A stretch of DNA of 64,000 nt from Trileptium ribeirensis (lineage: Eukaryota > Nematoda > Enoplea > Enoplida > Thoracostomopsidae), in NCBI GenBank assembly GCA_030248225.1, contig JASANE010018413.1, positions 1 to 64,000 of the forward strand, given 5' to 3'. The notes under the pieces were generated by a model that was not told the DNA's origin, did no database searches, and saw only the letters and a list, made by a program, of their open reading frames with translations. Made by a program: the position numbers and the translations under genes. This document shows positions 47,791 through 61,375 of the stretch, in pieces. Each line of letters opens with the position of its first letter. Position 1 is the stretch's first letter.

Positions 47791-50789
47791 CTACCTTCCT
47801 ATGTACATGCATATTTTAGACTTATTTAAACAAGTTTGCTTTGTAACACGTAAAATAGTCATCTTGATTGGATGAACAACGTAAACAATTTGTAGATAAA
47901 AGAATAGTGACATTAGATTCTTACGGGCTGCACTGTACCCGAAATAGGTCTCACAGCCCGGGAACATGGGGGAAGATTCCCTCAACAGAAATCAAGCTGT
48001 GGATGCGTTGTTCGTTCTGATCCCCTTCATAGAAAGAAAACTGACGCAGATTTTAAAATTTTTCTATAATTTTCACCAACTTACGAAAAAATTTTCCGCG
48101 CATGGGCTTTGGGAGGTCTAACTTTAGGCCGAGAGGGATCTGAGCATTAGCGGGTAACCCTATGCTCCATGTTTTATTTTATCTTGCCCCCAAGGACTCA
48201 ATATCGTTTCCGGATGCCTGGCTGGGCACATACACAATCGTTGCTGTTTTCTATGGCTAAGAATTCTGTTTCAAAAAGTGACACTCATGCCCCTATTATA
48301 CGCCGTGCGATGACTCGGCCACCTTTGGGGGTGAGCGACAACTTTACTATTTTTGTCCTGACCCCGAATTTTATTCTGCCTTGATAAAACCTTTTTGCAA
48401 TGCAAAACGATTTTTGTTCAAATTTGGTGGGGTAGGACAAAAGTTGGAAAGTTTTCATTACCAAGTGTAACAAAAAACGCAAGAATCGATTTATCATCGT
48501 ACAGCGTATAACGCTCACGCTCTTTTTCAATGAGATATAAATGCTTGCTCTTATCCTCAAAGATCTGTGTATATTTGACTTGCACACATATAGCAATATA
48601 TAGGTGAACTTAAAAAACCTTAATTCGTGTCACAATTTAATGCAGTTAACGATCTCTAACATTTGAGTTTTTGTAACTATGGTTTATCTATGCATAACAT
48701 TCAATGACTTCAGTTCAGTATAATCAAATTTCTAAAGCAGATGACCGTCAACTATCACTGACGCGTTTGGAATCAAATTGAGACGTGGTCCTAAAATCAA
48801 AATGAAATTTAACTTAACAAGCTATTGAACGGAAAGACGACGTGTATCTGAGAGTGCTGATGTTTCATAAATAAGCTGGTTGAATAACATCAGATTACTA
48901 ACAAAAAATTTTAATACAACCCTTACAGTGTTAGAAAATTTGCATATCAGTTTGTAGCACTTTAAAACCCTAACAGATTTGAACGATGACGGTTCGAAAT
49001 CATTTTAAATTATAGCATTTAGAAGGCTTTATCTGAACCAATTTCAAAACTGTGTAGTCTCAGCCTTTGAAAATGGCATAGAATGTGTTAGGGAAAACGC
49101 AAGAGGAGTCGATCTAACAAACATATATATGTTGGCTAAATGTAATCGTTCATAAATAAGCTTCTTCAATCGCTCGATTTATATATACGCTGGCAGTTTA
49201 TCGATTGATTTTGTATTTATGTCGAGAGTTTTGCCGATTAACAATTTTTATCAAAAATAACAAGACTAATTTCGATTAGCTTAAGTGGAATATTTGAGCA
49301 TTTGCCGTAGTCAGACGTCGTTAACAATGTGCTGTTCAATGAGAACTTGAAAAAATCGAATGCTAGACCTCAATGCGAATGACTACCAGTACAACCAAAA
49401 ACGAATTAAATTTACATCTTTGTTCAAAAAGATTTTTTCAAACACGCCGTCATGTCTATTATCCTTTTCCACAGTTCAAGGATTCATGTAGTCTTGCTAA
49501 AATATGACAACTTTTGCAGCTAAAAGCCGCTGAACGCCATTCCTTGCGACAAGCTTACATAATTGCAGTCATTCGTCAAGACACACATATTTTTGTATTT
49601 ATCTTATGTACAACTACAGTCCCTCACAGTTCACCTGCTATACTACGGATGAACACGAGCATAATACGTTCTGATAAACTGAAAAACTGCCATTAATTAA
49701 AATGGGCATTACCATAAGTAAACTGTGGAATTACCCGCACGTATTCGGTTCGCCATGTGTAATTTTGGTACTTTGCAGAAGTTTAGAATTTAAGCCGTAA
49801 CATTAAACTGAGGAATGAAAGGCCTGTTTACGTTACAATGACCGACGTGCTAAATAGCCCATATTGTTCATTTTTGTTCCATAATTATATTATTTGGAAT
49901 GACCTGAAGTAAATTCAGTCGCGCCTATAATTTTCATGATTTTTCTTCTAGCATCTTCAGCGGGAACTCCGCTCGCTCCGTTTCAACAATTTTAAAATAT
50001 AGTTAGAACCATAGAGCCATACATTGTTCATTGGAGGATTCCAAAAAGTTGCATCACTATTATCAAAATATATATCAGTTACTAGTACATTTTACTCAAT
50101 TGCATCATGGTTTTAAGTAATCTCGAAAACCAGTAAAATGGCAAACTATAAAAGTCTTACAGTATATATTTGATTTAACACTTCAAAATTCTGTGCATTG
50201 ATTCCAGAGGATATATTGCTAATCCTAAGCAGGTTGTCCGCTGGGGGGTTGCGAAGGTGTATCGAGTATATTGCCTATTTCATAAATGGTATGCCATAAA
50301 TACAGAAGCCAAATACGCCTAGACATAGGTAAGTTTTAATAAATTGTATAAATCATCGCTGTCAGTAACCTCAAAACAAAGTAGCATATAATCACACATG
50401 CTCATAGGTGGATAGGGGGATTATCCCCGTGAGGCTGGAACCACGCCTCAGGGATCATCCCACCCTTGGCTGGAAAGGCGACCTTCCGGCCGCCGAACAG
50501 AAAACTTTACCAAAGCTAACAAAAATCGGTGGAATTATCAAATGTGGGGGAAATTGGCAAAACTCACGGGAAATTGGCAACAATTAGGAAAAGTATTCAG
50601 TACCAAAAAATGTCGAAACTTTCCCCCTAATGATCCGCCCTGCTGATTGAATGATCAGCCCTGGACATGCGCCGGGCATCGCACCGTCACCGGAAGCACC
50701 CGCTATCCCCTGGTACCCCGAACCGAATAACAATGACCGCGTAACATTGATATATGAGGGCAAGGGTAGCAATACAAGAAAGCGAGAGT
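47791..50789. other. Anonymous DNA right of the GC-rich island
   Basis: No supported gene. AAAATTTTCCGCGCA occurs twice (about 47649 and 48089), once on each side of the composition change. A GC-rich patch lies at about 50420-50500. The rest is AT-rich. Confidence 0.4.
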
Positions 50790-51200
50790 TAACAGCGCGG
50801 GCACGGGGGTAGCCGGATCGTGACCCACGGGAAGTGGGTATACCCGGTGGTAGTTAGTACCCCTAACGCTCACAATCCTATACATTCACAGCGAGCACTA
50901 TTGCCGAATTGACTAAGTACCTTCGTATAGTTAGCGCCATTTATTGAACAAAGTCCTGAAAACTTGGAGGTTCTCTTTAGCACTGCTTATCCAAATTATA
51001 AGGTTATTTTATTTATTGGCCACTTGGTGATGCCTTTTGTTAGCGAGCACTGTGTTCAACATGACTAAATTGTTCCTGTACTGATCGCTGTTTAAAAGAG
51101 TGGATAGCTTTTTATTAAGCGGATGCTTTCTAAAAGGCTGTGTTAGTGAATAGCAGTTCGAAGAACCATTTGTGGAATAGGTGGTTTTGTGGCAAAGATC
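50790..51200. repeat. Dispersed repeat family B, copy 2
   Basis: Diverged direct copy of about 4370-4830. Shares GTTAGCGCC, TTGGAGGTTCTCTTTAGCAC and GCTGTTTAAAAGAGTGGATA blocks. Confidence 0.6.
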
Positions 51201-53066
51201 ATGAACTCAAAGCTTAATTTCCTTGGGGCACAAAAAATTAAGGGAATACCCTCTTTAAATCAACAGTACCAAACCCCATGGTGAGTTCCATGGATCAACC
51301 CCATATAGGGTCACGGCCCAGACAATAGGTTATCAGATGGAGAAGTCCTCATGGGAGTCCTTAAAAATTTTAGAAAAATGTGCACTTGAGATGAAGGCTA
51401 AGTAAGAACTTCAACGTCATCTGCTAGCTAAAATGACCAAAACTAGCTAAGTGTTCATTCTCAAATCTGGTCGTGCATTTAAATGGGTTTCGCAACCCGC
51501 TTGGTGAGGTGTCTCATCAAAAACGGGGGCTATTAGAATCAGCTCACCGTGATCTACAACTTCGCTGAGCGTCAGGTTTCGTGAGATAACGCCTTGGTCC
51601 ACTGTTGGCCCGAGCATGGTCTATAATGCACTCTTTGCCAAGAATATAAATTGTTCAGCTTTCGTAATTTTATTGCCATTTTGTATTTTCAAAAGAATGC
51701 ATTTGACCATGCTGAATACGGTGGTTTTGCAATATAAAGTTTGACTTGATGATTCACTTTTTCAGTGGCTTGGAAGGTATTAAGAACTCGATTTCCAGGA
51801 TATAATTTTGTCTTCATTTCTTGGTAATGTATGGCTTCCGTGGTATTAAGAATAGTATAATAGCAAAACTAAAGGGCACGATCATCATTAATTTTTCTAT
51901 CAAACAAAAAGCCCGTCGAAACCCATCTAGTCAAAGAAAAACTAGTTATGAGTTAGACCTACACACAAAAAAATTTTAACGATTTTTCCAAATAACGTCC
52001 TCCGTGGAAACTCTGCTCATTTCGCCAGCTCTGTTTCAACAGGCTGCAGCACCTAATATCAAATTGTGAAATATAGATAGTCCAAAAAATCAACGAAAAG
52101 TCAAAAGTCTATGAGTCTTAAAAATCCTACTATCGTAAGGCCTTAAAATGCTAAACATCGACGTGTTAAAGTTGTCCAAATTTTAAAAATCGGTATTACT
52201 AGCAAAATGTCACATTAGGTGCCCATAACAGCGCAGGGTGTGGTCCCATAAAACGCGATATGGATCTCAGTTGTCGATCTCGATAAACTGATTCCGGCGA
52301 TGTACCGCCTGCTGTAACTGTGAAAGAACCTTACAGGTCAGAGCTCTTAGCGTACTATAAAGGACACATCGCACCGTCTTCGCTAGCGAACAACAAATTT
52401 AGTCCAAATCCATCCACACAAAAATTAGACATCGACAGACAAAAAGGGAATTTTCACGATTTGTACCCTAGCGTTCTCAGTGGAAATAATATAAGTGAAA
52501 CAACTGTAATATTATAATATTATTCGGTAGTTAATTTATTGTCATTGATTGTTGATTGATTTATATGTAAGATACTGGTGCCGAATGGTGCGGTGTTTAT
52601 GCAGAACTAATTGAATGACATGTATATATCTGCTATGGGCAATACATAACCAAAATTGCAAAAGGCCATTGCCAATACCAACCATCTTTTCAGTACGGGG
52701 CCTTTCAGACCTAGCTGAGTTGCGCTATCATTCTGACACATTTTTGTGCATATATTATGCCTGCCACAGAAGTTTGACACTTGTTAATGTCGATATAATT
52801 TAGTTTTTTAGGCGAAGAATGACTGCTTAATCACTGCATACCAATATTGCATACTAACTCGAAAACTCAAAACAACAGCTGCGCAGAGCCCTTTGAATAA
52901 TTGAAAACCACGCAATAGCAGACGAAAGATTGAAACGGAACGATCGGCGTTTCGACTAAGAGCGATAGCGGAAAATCGTGAGACATTTTGTCATGCATAA
53001 ATGCATGTCATGTTTGTCATGCATAAATCATCTTCGCAGGTTTATTTCGATAATTTTTTGACCGCA
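51201..53066. other. Repeat-rich non-coding stretch
   Basis: Contains fragments of repeats also seen at 3300-3390, 29060 and 49960-50060 (a CCTAGCG-TCTCAGTGGAAAT type box). No supported gene. Confidence 0.4.
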
Positions 53067-53190
53067 AAATTGACGAGGATGTGCCTTTTAGTTCAACGCG
53101 AACAGCTCCGACCCCACCTTCTTGTTGAAAATGGCGAAAAAGGTTTTTAAGGGTTCGTTGACATCACCGGCCAAACGGGTACCAGCGTTT
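53067..53190. repeat. Dispersed repeat family A, further copy
   Basis: GAGGATGTGCCTTTTAGTTC, GAACAGCTCCGACCCCACCT and TTTTTAAGGGTTCGTTGACA match copy 1 at 3128. Confidence 0.6.
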
Positions 53191-53324
53191 AGGCTTCTTT
53201 TCCATTACACCCCACGCAACCCGCGTTTGCCCAAAAATGGTCAGATTCTGGAAATTTTGGTATTTTTTGATCCTCGAGACCTCCCTTGATCATTTCATCC
53301 AAAACATCGAATTTTAAAAATTTG

Positions 53325-53672
53325 GATTTTTTGGGTCCCAAGGGTCCCTCCCCCTTTGGGACCCAATAAATTTATTAAAATTGGATTTTACCCACCATTC
53401 GACGCGTATCGACGAGTTGAATGGAATGGTGTCATATTTAACGGGATCGGGTAACCGTGTCCTAAGTTATGGCCAAAAACTGTTCAATTGCTGAGCGTCT
53501 CTGCCTTCGATAGTTTTTAGCCGACTATCGGATCCCGTTATATTAACGATTCGATATAACACCGTTCGATTCAGCTTTTCCAGACGCATCCAATGGTGGG
53601 TAAAATTCAGTTTTTAAGAAATTTTTCTTGGGTTCCCGAGGGTGGAACTTTGGGACCCAAAAAATCTGCTAT
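53325..53672. mobile_element. Foldback element with ~130 bp arms
   Basis: The left arm (about 53325-53455, from ATTTTTTGGGTCCCAAGGGT) is the imperfect reverse complement of the right arm (about 53540-53672, ending TTTGGGACCCAAAAAATCT). Inner boxes GTAAAATT and CCACCATTCGACGCG / ATCCAATGGTGG pair as well. It resembles the 11.2 kb element in design and in its GGGACC(T/C)CAAAAAATC end. Confidence 0.75.
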
Positions 53673-56600
53673 CTAGCTATTTATTTTATTTATGAAAAGC
53701 CGGATCTGGCTGTGTGTTTGTGTCACTAGCTGGAATTGGGTCTGTGACAGAATTCGGCCCTAGGTGCACACATCTTAAGGTAAATAATTCATAATAAAGC
53801 TTGGAACCTTTTAATTCGGACATGGCTCCGCAATAACGTAAGCAATTTGGAGTATATTTTATACATACATGCACGAGGCCCGAAGTTTCAGCAGTAGTAG
53901 TCGTTACCGCAGAATGGTGGGCTGTCGGACAAGATATCAGGAAGCTGGGAAAGGGTGTGCAACCACGCAATGGGATAAACCCCCTCCCTCACGAGCATGC
54001 GTGATTTTACATAGTTGTAAGCTTGTCCAATAAAAATTGCCTCGAGAAGTGACCAGTGCATTTGAAATTCTTGTAATGAGCATTTACGTTATAAAGGAAC
54101 CAACATGTGGAAGTTTTGTCAATACCCTACAAATACCGTCCAATGGTATGCAGTACACACTTATAACAATAAAACAGGTCGTGAACGAGTCATCATCAAC
54201 CTATGACTATTTTCTTTATGACGGGAGTATTAAACCCTGGAAAATGCTATGTCTACGGGACATCGGAGACAGCAGAATTTTGTGCGTATATATAAACTTC
54301 ATATATTCAACATAAAGCTTCATAACACCTTTTCAAAATTAACACTCGCTTTCCCAACAGTTTATAAAAATTCGACGGTGCTCCCGATGCTGTACGAAAA
54401 AGTTATTGTTTTTGATACGATATATTAAATAACTCCTCATTTCGGTGATTGCATCTGCACGGTATATCGCTGACTGTATTGCACAGGCTGTTGGCCAAAT
54501 TTCTGTATTCCAGGTTTTTCTAAGCATAAAAGCTGTAAATGTTAGTACTGCGTCTTAAAGCAAAAGATAAGTAACATCGGCGCAACGCCACCAAGAGCTG
54601 CATTCTTATAAATTTATATATTTATTGTTAAGCGTGTGGAGCGTTGTGTCACCTTGCACCACCTAAAGCACATCTGTAAATTGAAACTTCATCATTATTT
54701 TTATAACCAGGGAAACCAGTATTTTAAATATACCAACTAGTATCGCAACTGTAGCTTTTTAATCGTAACTTTTTAGTACACACCTACTTCGAAAAACGCA
54801 GTAAAATTCGCTGATGTACAATAACTGCGCATCAGGTATACTGAAAAATGCAAGATTTTGCGCTTGTATACATAGTAGAACGTATTTTCGTTGTAGAAAC
54901 TAAAAAGTCCACGACACAAAGGGTTGATTTAAATTGAAGTTCAATCATATTTAGCCTGATATTAAGGTATAAAATGATGAGATGTGAGTTAGCCGTTTTG
55001 GTTTATCTGTATAAGTAGTCCTCCACAGAAAACTGCAAATGGCTTTAGGTTTTTTCAACAATCGAAAAGAGATTAAAATCTCTTATAGGTAGCCGTAACA
55101 AATTATCATTAGTATGTACCTAATGTCTCCATTATCGTTCTATAGGATATACCGTGAGTTTAGCAACAATCGACTTATGTTCTGTATATAAAACTGCAAC
55201 GAACTGTAGATGGCCTGTCGGCGATCAATGCCGAAGCTATGCGAAAAAATTCAAACAAGCCCTTTGGGATAATGGAAACGGACCAAAGGATAAGAACACC
55301 TAAGCTTAGAAATCTGGTTATATATAAAGCAAGGCTGGCCTATTATGTGTTACATGCATACTGTGCAGGGATCGCGTCTTGGATCGAAATGAGGATATAA
55401 TAATACTATGTTATTTCGACATCGTTGAACACGCAGTGCCCTTTTGCCCCTGACATCAAATGTGTTTGTATGTGTTAATGAAATTTTCATGCATCCTAAG
55501 TATTATACATAAATCGGAGAAAGGCGAGATATTGGGATCTCGTGGACTATAACTCAGCACAATATTTAGATAGCACAGGTCAGAAGTTAACTCTAATTTT
55601 CGTCCCTAGCGTCTGAAGCAATTGGACTGGATCCATTATACGTTGACAATACAGCACATATTAACAACACAACACTGTGTAATATACAAATCACGTATTC
55701 ATAATACAACGTGCAGCGATCATGAACTCAGCTACCACTTAGGTTCTGGGCTGGTTTAGTGATTTATATCCTAATTTATTGTAAAATATCCTGATCCAGC
55801 GTCCGTAACTTGTTTGCACCGTTGAGCTACCACAGTCGGGTATATCTACTTGTTTTATAGCAAAATTCCCAGTTATTTCCAATATTTCGGCGAAATCCTG
55901 TAACGTCAGGGCCGTTTGCCCAAAATTCCCTTCAGCACGTCTACATATCCAAAATACAAAATTTCGTGGCTTTAATTAAATACCATAAGCTTTTGTCATA
56001 TTTTGATGAAATTTTATATATTTAAGTAGTTTTCCTGAATTTTCCTCCTAGTGCGTGATAACATAAACAAACTGGTGCAACTGGCGTTCTACCATTTACA
56101 AATTGGTGCAAATGCCGTAAATTTTATTGATTTGCATTCATGCTATCTCGTGAGTTAGTTAAACATATATAAGTTAGCTATATACACATTAAAAAATTTT
56201 ACCATTTTCTTCAACTATCGTGGCTAAGTAATTGAAATAGGACACAGATTACTAATGAGGTTACGGTTATCACGTTTTAGCCGTTGGGGTTAAAAACTTG
56301 GCAAATCACCTTAAGATTCCACATTTTTCTTAAAAATTTGGTAATTGGGAGTCGTTTCTTCTCTTAAGTATTATTCGTTTGTTATCAGATTTCTGAGACT
56401 TAAAGCAGCTCAGGAATCTCAACTTAGAGAATCAGAATAGTCAAACTTTAACTATCACTTAAACAGCTGTTTAAAAAAACGGTAAAATTAGCTAAGTGAA
56501 ATTGCAAATTGTTTAGGCTAATTGATTTTATTCCATAAACCATGTGGTTTAAAGCTTTGCGTAGAAAGTGCATGAACAAATCATGTACTGTATAAACTCT

Positions 56601-57047
56601 CTACAGCGGAAAAACAACAAGACATCTTCACAAACGATTTTTATCACCGCTAGCTAGAAGTCTACGGTGTCCATGACACCATGGGTAAATGCTGACGCTT
56701 TTCGAAAGACCAAATATATTTGCTTAGACTACACTGTTGATGTTTTGCACACGATATTGTTAACGGTGTTACGCAGACTGTACGTGAACAAAACTTCCAC
56801 ATGGTGGGCAACTTATAACGTAAACGTCGCATAAGAAAACATCATTAATTTCAATCTGATCTGCTATCACTACAATTTGATCACTGTCATACGGAAGACG
56901 TTCAGATGCCGTGGCGTTATGAAACTCGCTTCAACCCGAGATAATTTGATTGTCTCTCTCGTGGTTCACGATGACAAGACATAGAAGTGTTTTCATTACA
57001 CAAGCTTCAACAAAAGCTGAGCCCATACCGTTGGCAATAAACTGACT
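53673..57047. other. Anonymous AT-rich DNA
   Basis: No supported gene. One small open frame at 54037-54315 (plus) is without recognisable features. A single ~31 bp motif at about 56085-56115 (ACCATTTACAAATTGGTGCA) is related, in inverted orientation, to the repeats at 59462-59580. Confidence 0.4.
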
Positions 57048-59430
57048 ATTCGCGTTAACTCCTCCGGAATTAACAATTGCATTACCAATGGCAGCCTCAA
57101 GCGAATCTAAGCTCTTAGCAATAGCAATATTTTCTGTTTCCAATTACCCAAAACAGCGTTGTGCACTTTCGTATTGGGATTTCAACTTAACTAATTCCGA
57201 TGCAAAATTGCAAGCAGTGGCATATCATTATTCGCAGTACAATATAATTATTTATTTCGACTTACTTAATTCTTTAAATAAAGCTGCATTCTCTCTAGCA
57301 CAAATTGCGTACAGCCTCCCTTTGACATATAAGGCAGTTAACTTCCTCTGACTCTGCAGTTACTATTTTATCGTTACAAATATGACAACACACTGATCGA
57401 TAAACCTGACTTTGGCTGTTCCTGAAAACACTACCCGACTCCACGCCAATAACCGTTTACAAATTGTTCAATTTCGATAGCAACGATCAGTAATTTAATA
57501 TAATTATTCGAATAGTTCACGCAGTAAGGGACATATATTGCGTTAATTCAAAATAATTATGAATGCAATTAAGCACAACTACACTGCATTTACATAGACA
57601 TGAGAGACTTTGTGCCTCTTAGGAGTACAGCCGGTGGCAGGAGTGAGAGGATGCGGTGAGTTCGGTGCCAATAATTTCAGCACCTGCGGCTCCAGCAGAG
57701 GATAAACGGACTGTCAAGCTTGGGAATTGGTAGAGGAGTGTTGGCGCTTTTGACGTAGGGTGGTCTGATGCCTCAGGAAACGTAACAACTTTACGTCACT
57801 AAGAACAGATATGGGCATAAGTCTAATATCGGGGCCCAAGAAATGAAAAAAATTTTTTGCTCCGATTTGCCTAAAATTTTGCATACGGGGGTTTTCCAGT
57901 ATGGGGAATTCATTTTTGACACTTTTAGCGAAAAAAAATTTTTTGACCAAAAAAATTTTTTTTGACCCAAAAAATTTTGAAAAAAATTTTTTTGCCGAAA
58001 TTCACCCAAAACCATTTTTTGATGCCAACAGAAAAATCAACATATTCAACTTACTTTTTGGATTTGATGCAGTGCAGCTTGGTGAGCGCAACTAAGCAGC
58101 ATCTCTTAAATTTCGTCGAGAGTCCTTCTTCATAATACACTTTGCGAACTTTGAGCTGGAATTCGGCATTCCTCCTCCTCCTTTTGCTGGCTTGGGACAG
58201 TCAAGCAAATCTTTGCTTGGCGGAGTTTCCGCCCCATACCCCGTCCTACCACCCACTGGGCGCTGCCCAGTGAGGTGGTAAACGAAAAAGTAAACGAAAT
58301 GTGAGAAGACGAGGCAACAATTACAAAGCCAGATAGCAAGCGTCGAGAAAATAAGAAAGACTCTCGACGAAATTTAAGAGATGCTGCTTAGTTGCGCTCA
58401 CCAAGCTGCACTGCATCAAATCCGAAAAAGTAAGTTGAATATGTTGATTTTTCTGTTGGCATCAAAAAATGGTTTTGGGTGAATTTCGGCAAAAAAATTT
58501 TTTTCAAAATTTTTTGGGTCAAAAAAAATTTTTTGGTCAAAAAATTTTTTTTGGCTAAAAGTGTCAAAAATGAATTCCCCATACTGGAAAACCCCCGTAT
58601 GCAAAATTTTAGGCAAATCGGAGCAAAAAATTTTTTTCATTTTCTTGGGCCCCGATATTAGACTTATGCCCATATCTGTTCTTAGTGACGTCAAGTCGCT
58701 ACGTTTCCTGAGGCATCAGACCACCCTACGTCAAAAGCGCCGACACTCTAACCAATTCCCAAGCTTGACAGTCCGTTTATCCTCTGCTGGAGCCGCAGGT
58801 GCTGAAATTATTGGCACCGAACTCACCGCATCCTCTCCACTCCTGCCACCGGCTGTACTCCTAAGAGGCACAAAGTCTCTCATGTCTATGTAAATGCAGT
58901 GTAGTTGTGCTTAATTGCATTCATAATTATTTTGAATTAACGCAATATATGTCCCTTACTGCGTGAACTATTCGAATAATTATATTAAATTACTGATCGT
59001 TGCTACTGAAATTGAACAATTTGTAAACGGTTATTGGCGTGGAGTCGGGTAGTGTTTTCAGGAACAGCCAAAGTCAGGTTTATCGATCAGTGTGTTGTCA
59101 TATTTGGTAACGATAAAAGAGTATGGAGTCAGAGGAGTTAACTGCCTTATATGTCAAAGGGAGGCTGTACGCAATTTGTGCTAGAGAGAATGCAGCTTTA
59201 TTTAAAGAACTAGAAGTCGAAAATAAATAATTATATTGTACTGCGAATAATGATATGCCACTGCTTGCAGTTTCGGATTGGGAATGAGTGAACGGAAATC
59301 CCAATACGAAAGTGCACAACGCTGTTTTGGGTAATTGGAAACAGAAAATATTGCTATTGCTAAGAGCTTAGATTCGCTTGAGGCTGCCATTGGTAATGCA
59401 ATTGTTAATTCCGGAGGAGTTAACGCGAAT
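57048..59430. mobile_element. 2.4 kb inverted repeat with ~1.08 kb arms
   Basis: The left arm 57048-58124 and right arm 58354-59430 are near-perfect reverse complements around a ~230 bp spacer. ATTCGCGTTAACTCCTCCGG at the left end mirrors the right end. Differences are few (for example around 57350 versus 59120-59140). Each arm contains a block of long A- and T-runs (57845-58020 and 58460-58640). No transposase frame is seen. A foldback transposon or an inverted duplication would both give this structure. Confidence 0.9.
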
Positions 59431-59461
59431 ATATAATATATATGGATAATGCGTAACATAG

Positions 59462-59580
59462 CACCAATTTGTAGATGGTAACATTCCAGTTCACCAATTT
59501 GTAGATAGTGGCATGCCACTTGCACCAATTTGTAAACGGTGGCATGCCATTTGCAGAAATTTGCAGAAGTTGGCGTGACG
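59462..59580 (+). repeat. 31 bp tandem repeat, four units
   Basis: CACCAATTTGTAGATAGTGG-type units of 30-31 bp follow each other, with CATGCCA at the unit ends. They lie just outside the right arm of the large inverted repeat. Confidence 0.85.
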
Positions 59581-59599
59581 CTATCTACTATCTGATGCA

Positions 59600-60649
59600 T
59601 TTGGAATGCCAGGTTTCAAAGAGTGTGTAGTTGACGCACGAAAATAAATGTGAATGGTTCATGACCCAATCATTTGATGGTAGTTGAGTATATGTTGGGT
59701 GCATAGTATATAGTTGATTTCTAATGTGGGATGAAATTTGGCTCAGTCTAAAACTAGTGACGCATGAATTCGCTCAGTAAGTTGTTGACCGTTGTTGCCC
59801 CCATTGGGATCCAACGATCCTAGAATGCTTAACGTCGGACTCCTTATCCCATTACATGATTAAACGGTATAAATTTAGCTAATTGATTTTGGTAATTTAT
59901 ACTTGCATTTGTGTGTTGTAATTGCGTGAGTAGTTATTCATTATGAGTTCAGCAGACCACTCTATCCCATTATTCTTAAAAAACCTTAGTGTTATCACTT
60001 GTAGTGAGAAATATACGTTATGGCTTGGTATTTTACATCCGCAGACCGTAGTGTGCATGGCTCACCGATCCGGATGAACAAAAATTTAACATGTAAACGC
60101 TGCCACAAACGAACACAGGACGCCAGTTTTGATTTTCCAAATTATTTATAAATGATCGACAACGGTACTATGAAGCATCAACTATTAGAAACTAACATTA
60201 CAATAAATTATGGTTCAGGGCGGCACATTAATACATGATAAGCATTGAAGACAAGAAGCACAAGACCAAAAGCGACATTCAGGATTATGAGCAATATTTC
60301 GGAAGTACAGAACCAAATCTGGGTGTTGTATTTCGCTCGGAAATGTCAGTTTCGACATGATCAAATCAACTACCGTAGTCCGAAAGTGAGACATGATAGT
60401 GGTTCGAAAAAGGGCTATTCACCATTCTCCATTGTCAAGTTCAACTCATTTGCATAAACACTTGGACGTGATAGCTACCATTTATTGATGATTCTTTTGT
60501 TTCGCTTTAGTTTGGCTATTATGTTTTATAGATATATCTAACTTTGCTCGTTGAAACAGTTTGATTGTCTCATGACATTGATATTTCATATTCCTGCTGC
60601 GTCTTGATACTGAAATTTAACTATCAAACTTTGGTCTAATTTTTAGTTA
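59600..60649. other. Anonymous AT-rich DNA before the retrotransposon
   Basis: No supported gene or clear repeat. A 70-codon frame at 60245-60457 has no recognisable feature. Confidence 0.4.
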
Positions 60650-60991
60650 TGTTCGCACTGAGAGCGGGTCTCAGTTAATAGTTGGGTTTATTTTTCGTTT
60701 CTAAATTTGTGTGAGTCAACGCAGAGAGTATGTATCGTTTGATTAATACTGAGAGTAGGTCTCAGGCAGCGTTACCGCTTTGCTAGGATTAAGATTTGTT
60801 ATTTGATCGTGTGCCTATATAAATCGTCATTTTTTAAGTGTTAAAATTTGTAGCGACACTAGGCGAAATTTGTTGGTATCATAGCATTAAGTCGTTGTTG
60901 TTGCCCTCAAAACATCTCAATATTCTCATCGTCTTGAGTTAATAGGCTGTCGATCGAACCCAAAAGCATTCAGTGACGAAAAATCATTACA
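60650..60991 (+). repeat. Putative 5' LTR
   Basis: Begins TGTTCGCACTGAG, ends ATCATTACA, and is followed at once by TGGTCCTTCGGATC, the kind of primer-binding site start expected after an LTR. A TATA box (TATATAA) lies at 60816-60822. Two related boxes, ACTGAGAGCGGGTCTCAG and ACTGAGAGTAGGTCTCAG, sit inside. The 5' limit is a guess based on TG...CA; the 3' LTR is not in the window to confirm it. Confidence 0.45.
60816..60822 (+). promoter_or_regulatory. TATA box in putative LTR
   Basis: TATATAA about 175 bases upstream of the presumed LTR end is consistent with the U3/R promoter of an LTR retrotransposon. Confidence 0.4.
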
Positions 60992-61375
60992 TGGTCCTTC
61001 GGATCATCCAGTGATTCTATCGTCGTACTGCTGCAGTCTTTGCCGGAATGTAAGACAGTTTATTTGTGATCAATGAGTAGTCGTAAAATAGCAACCGGAC
61101 AATGTTGTATTCTCAGGCCAGTTGGTATATTAAAACAGTCAAACAATTTGCTTATAAATGGTTGGGAAACCAGGTGTTATTGTCTCTGATGAGAGATTAT
61201 GTGCATAGCTACCATAATTATGCATGTTATGCTGTGCTTAACAGTATTCACCTAATGCCTGTATGCCTGCAGTGCATATGTTTTATCGGAGAAAGTGCAT
61301 AATATGGTGTGAAAACTAGATGGCGCCAATTTACACTATATTACTGATTGATTATATAGTGCGAGCAGTGTTTAC

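Noticed and set aside
54037..54315. 92-codon plus-strand frame
   Set aside because: No ATG at its start, no motif and no supporting neighbours.
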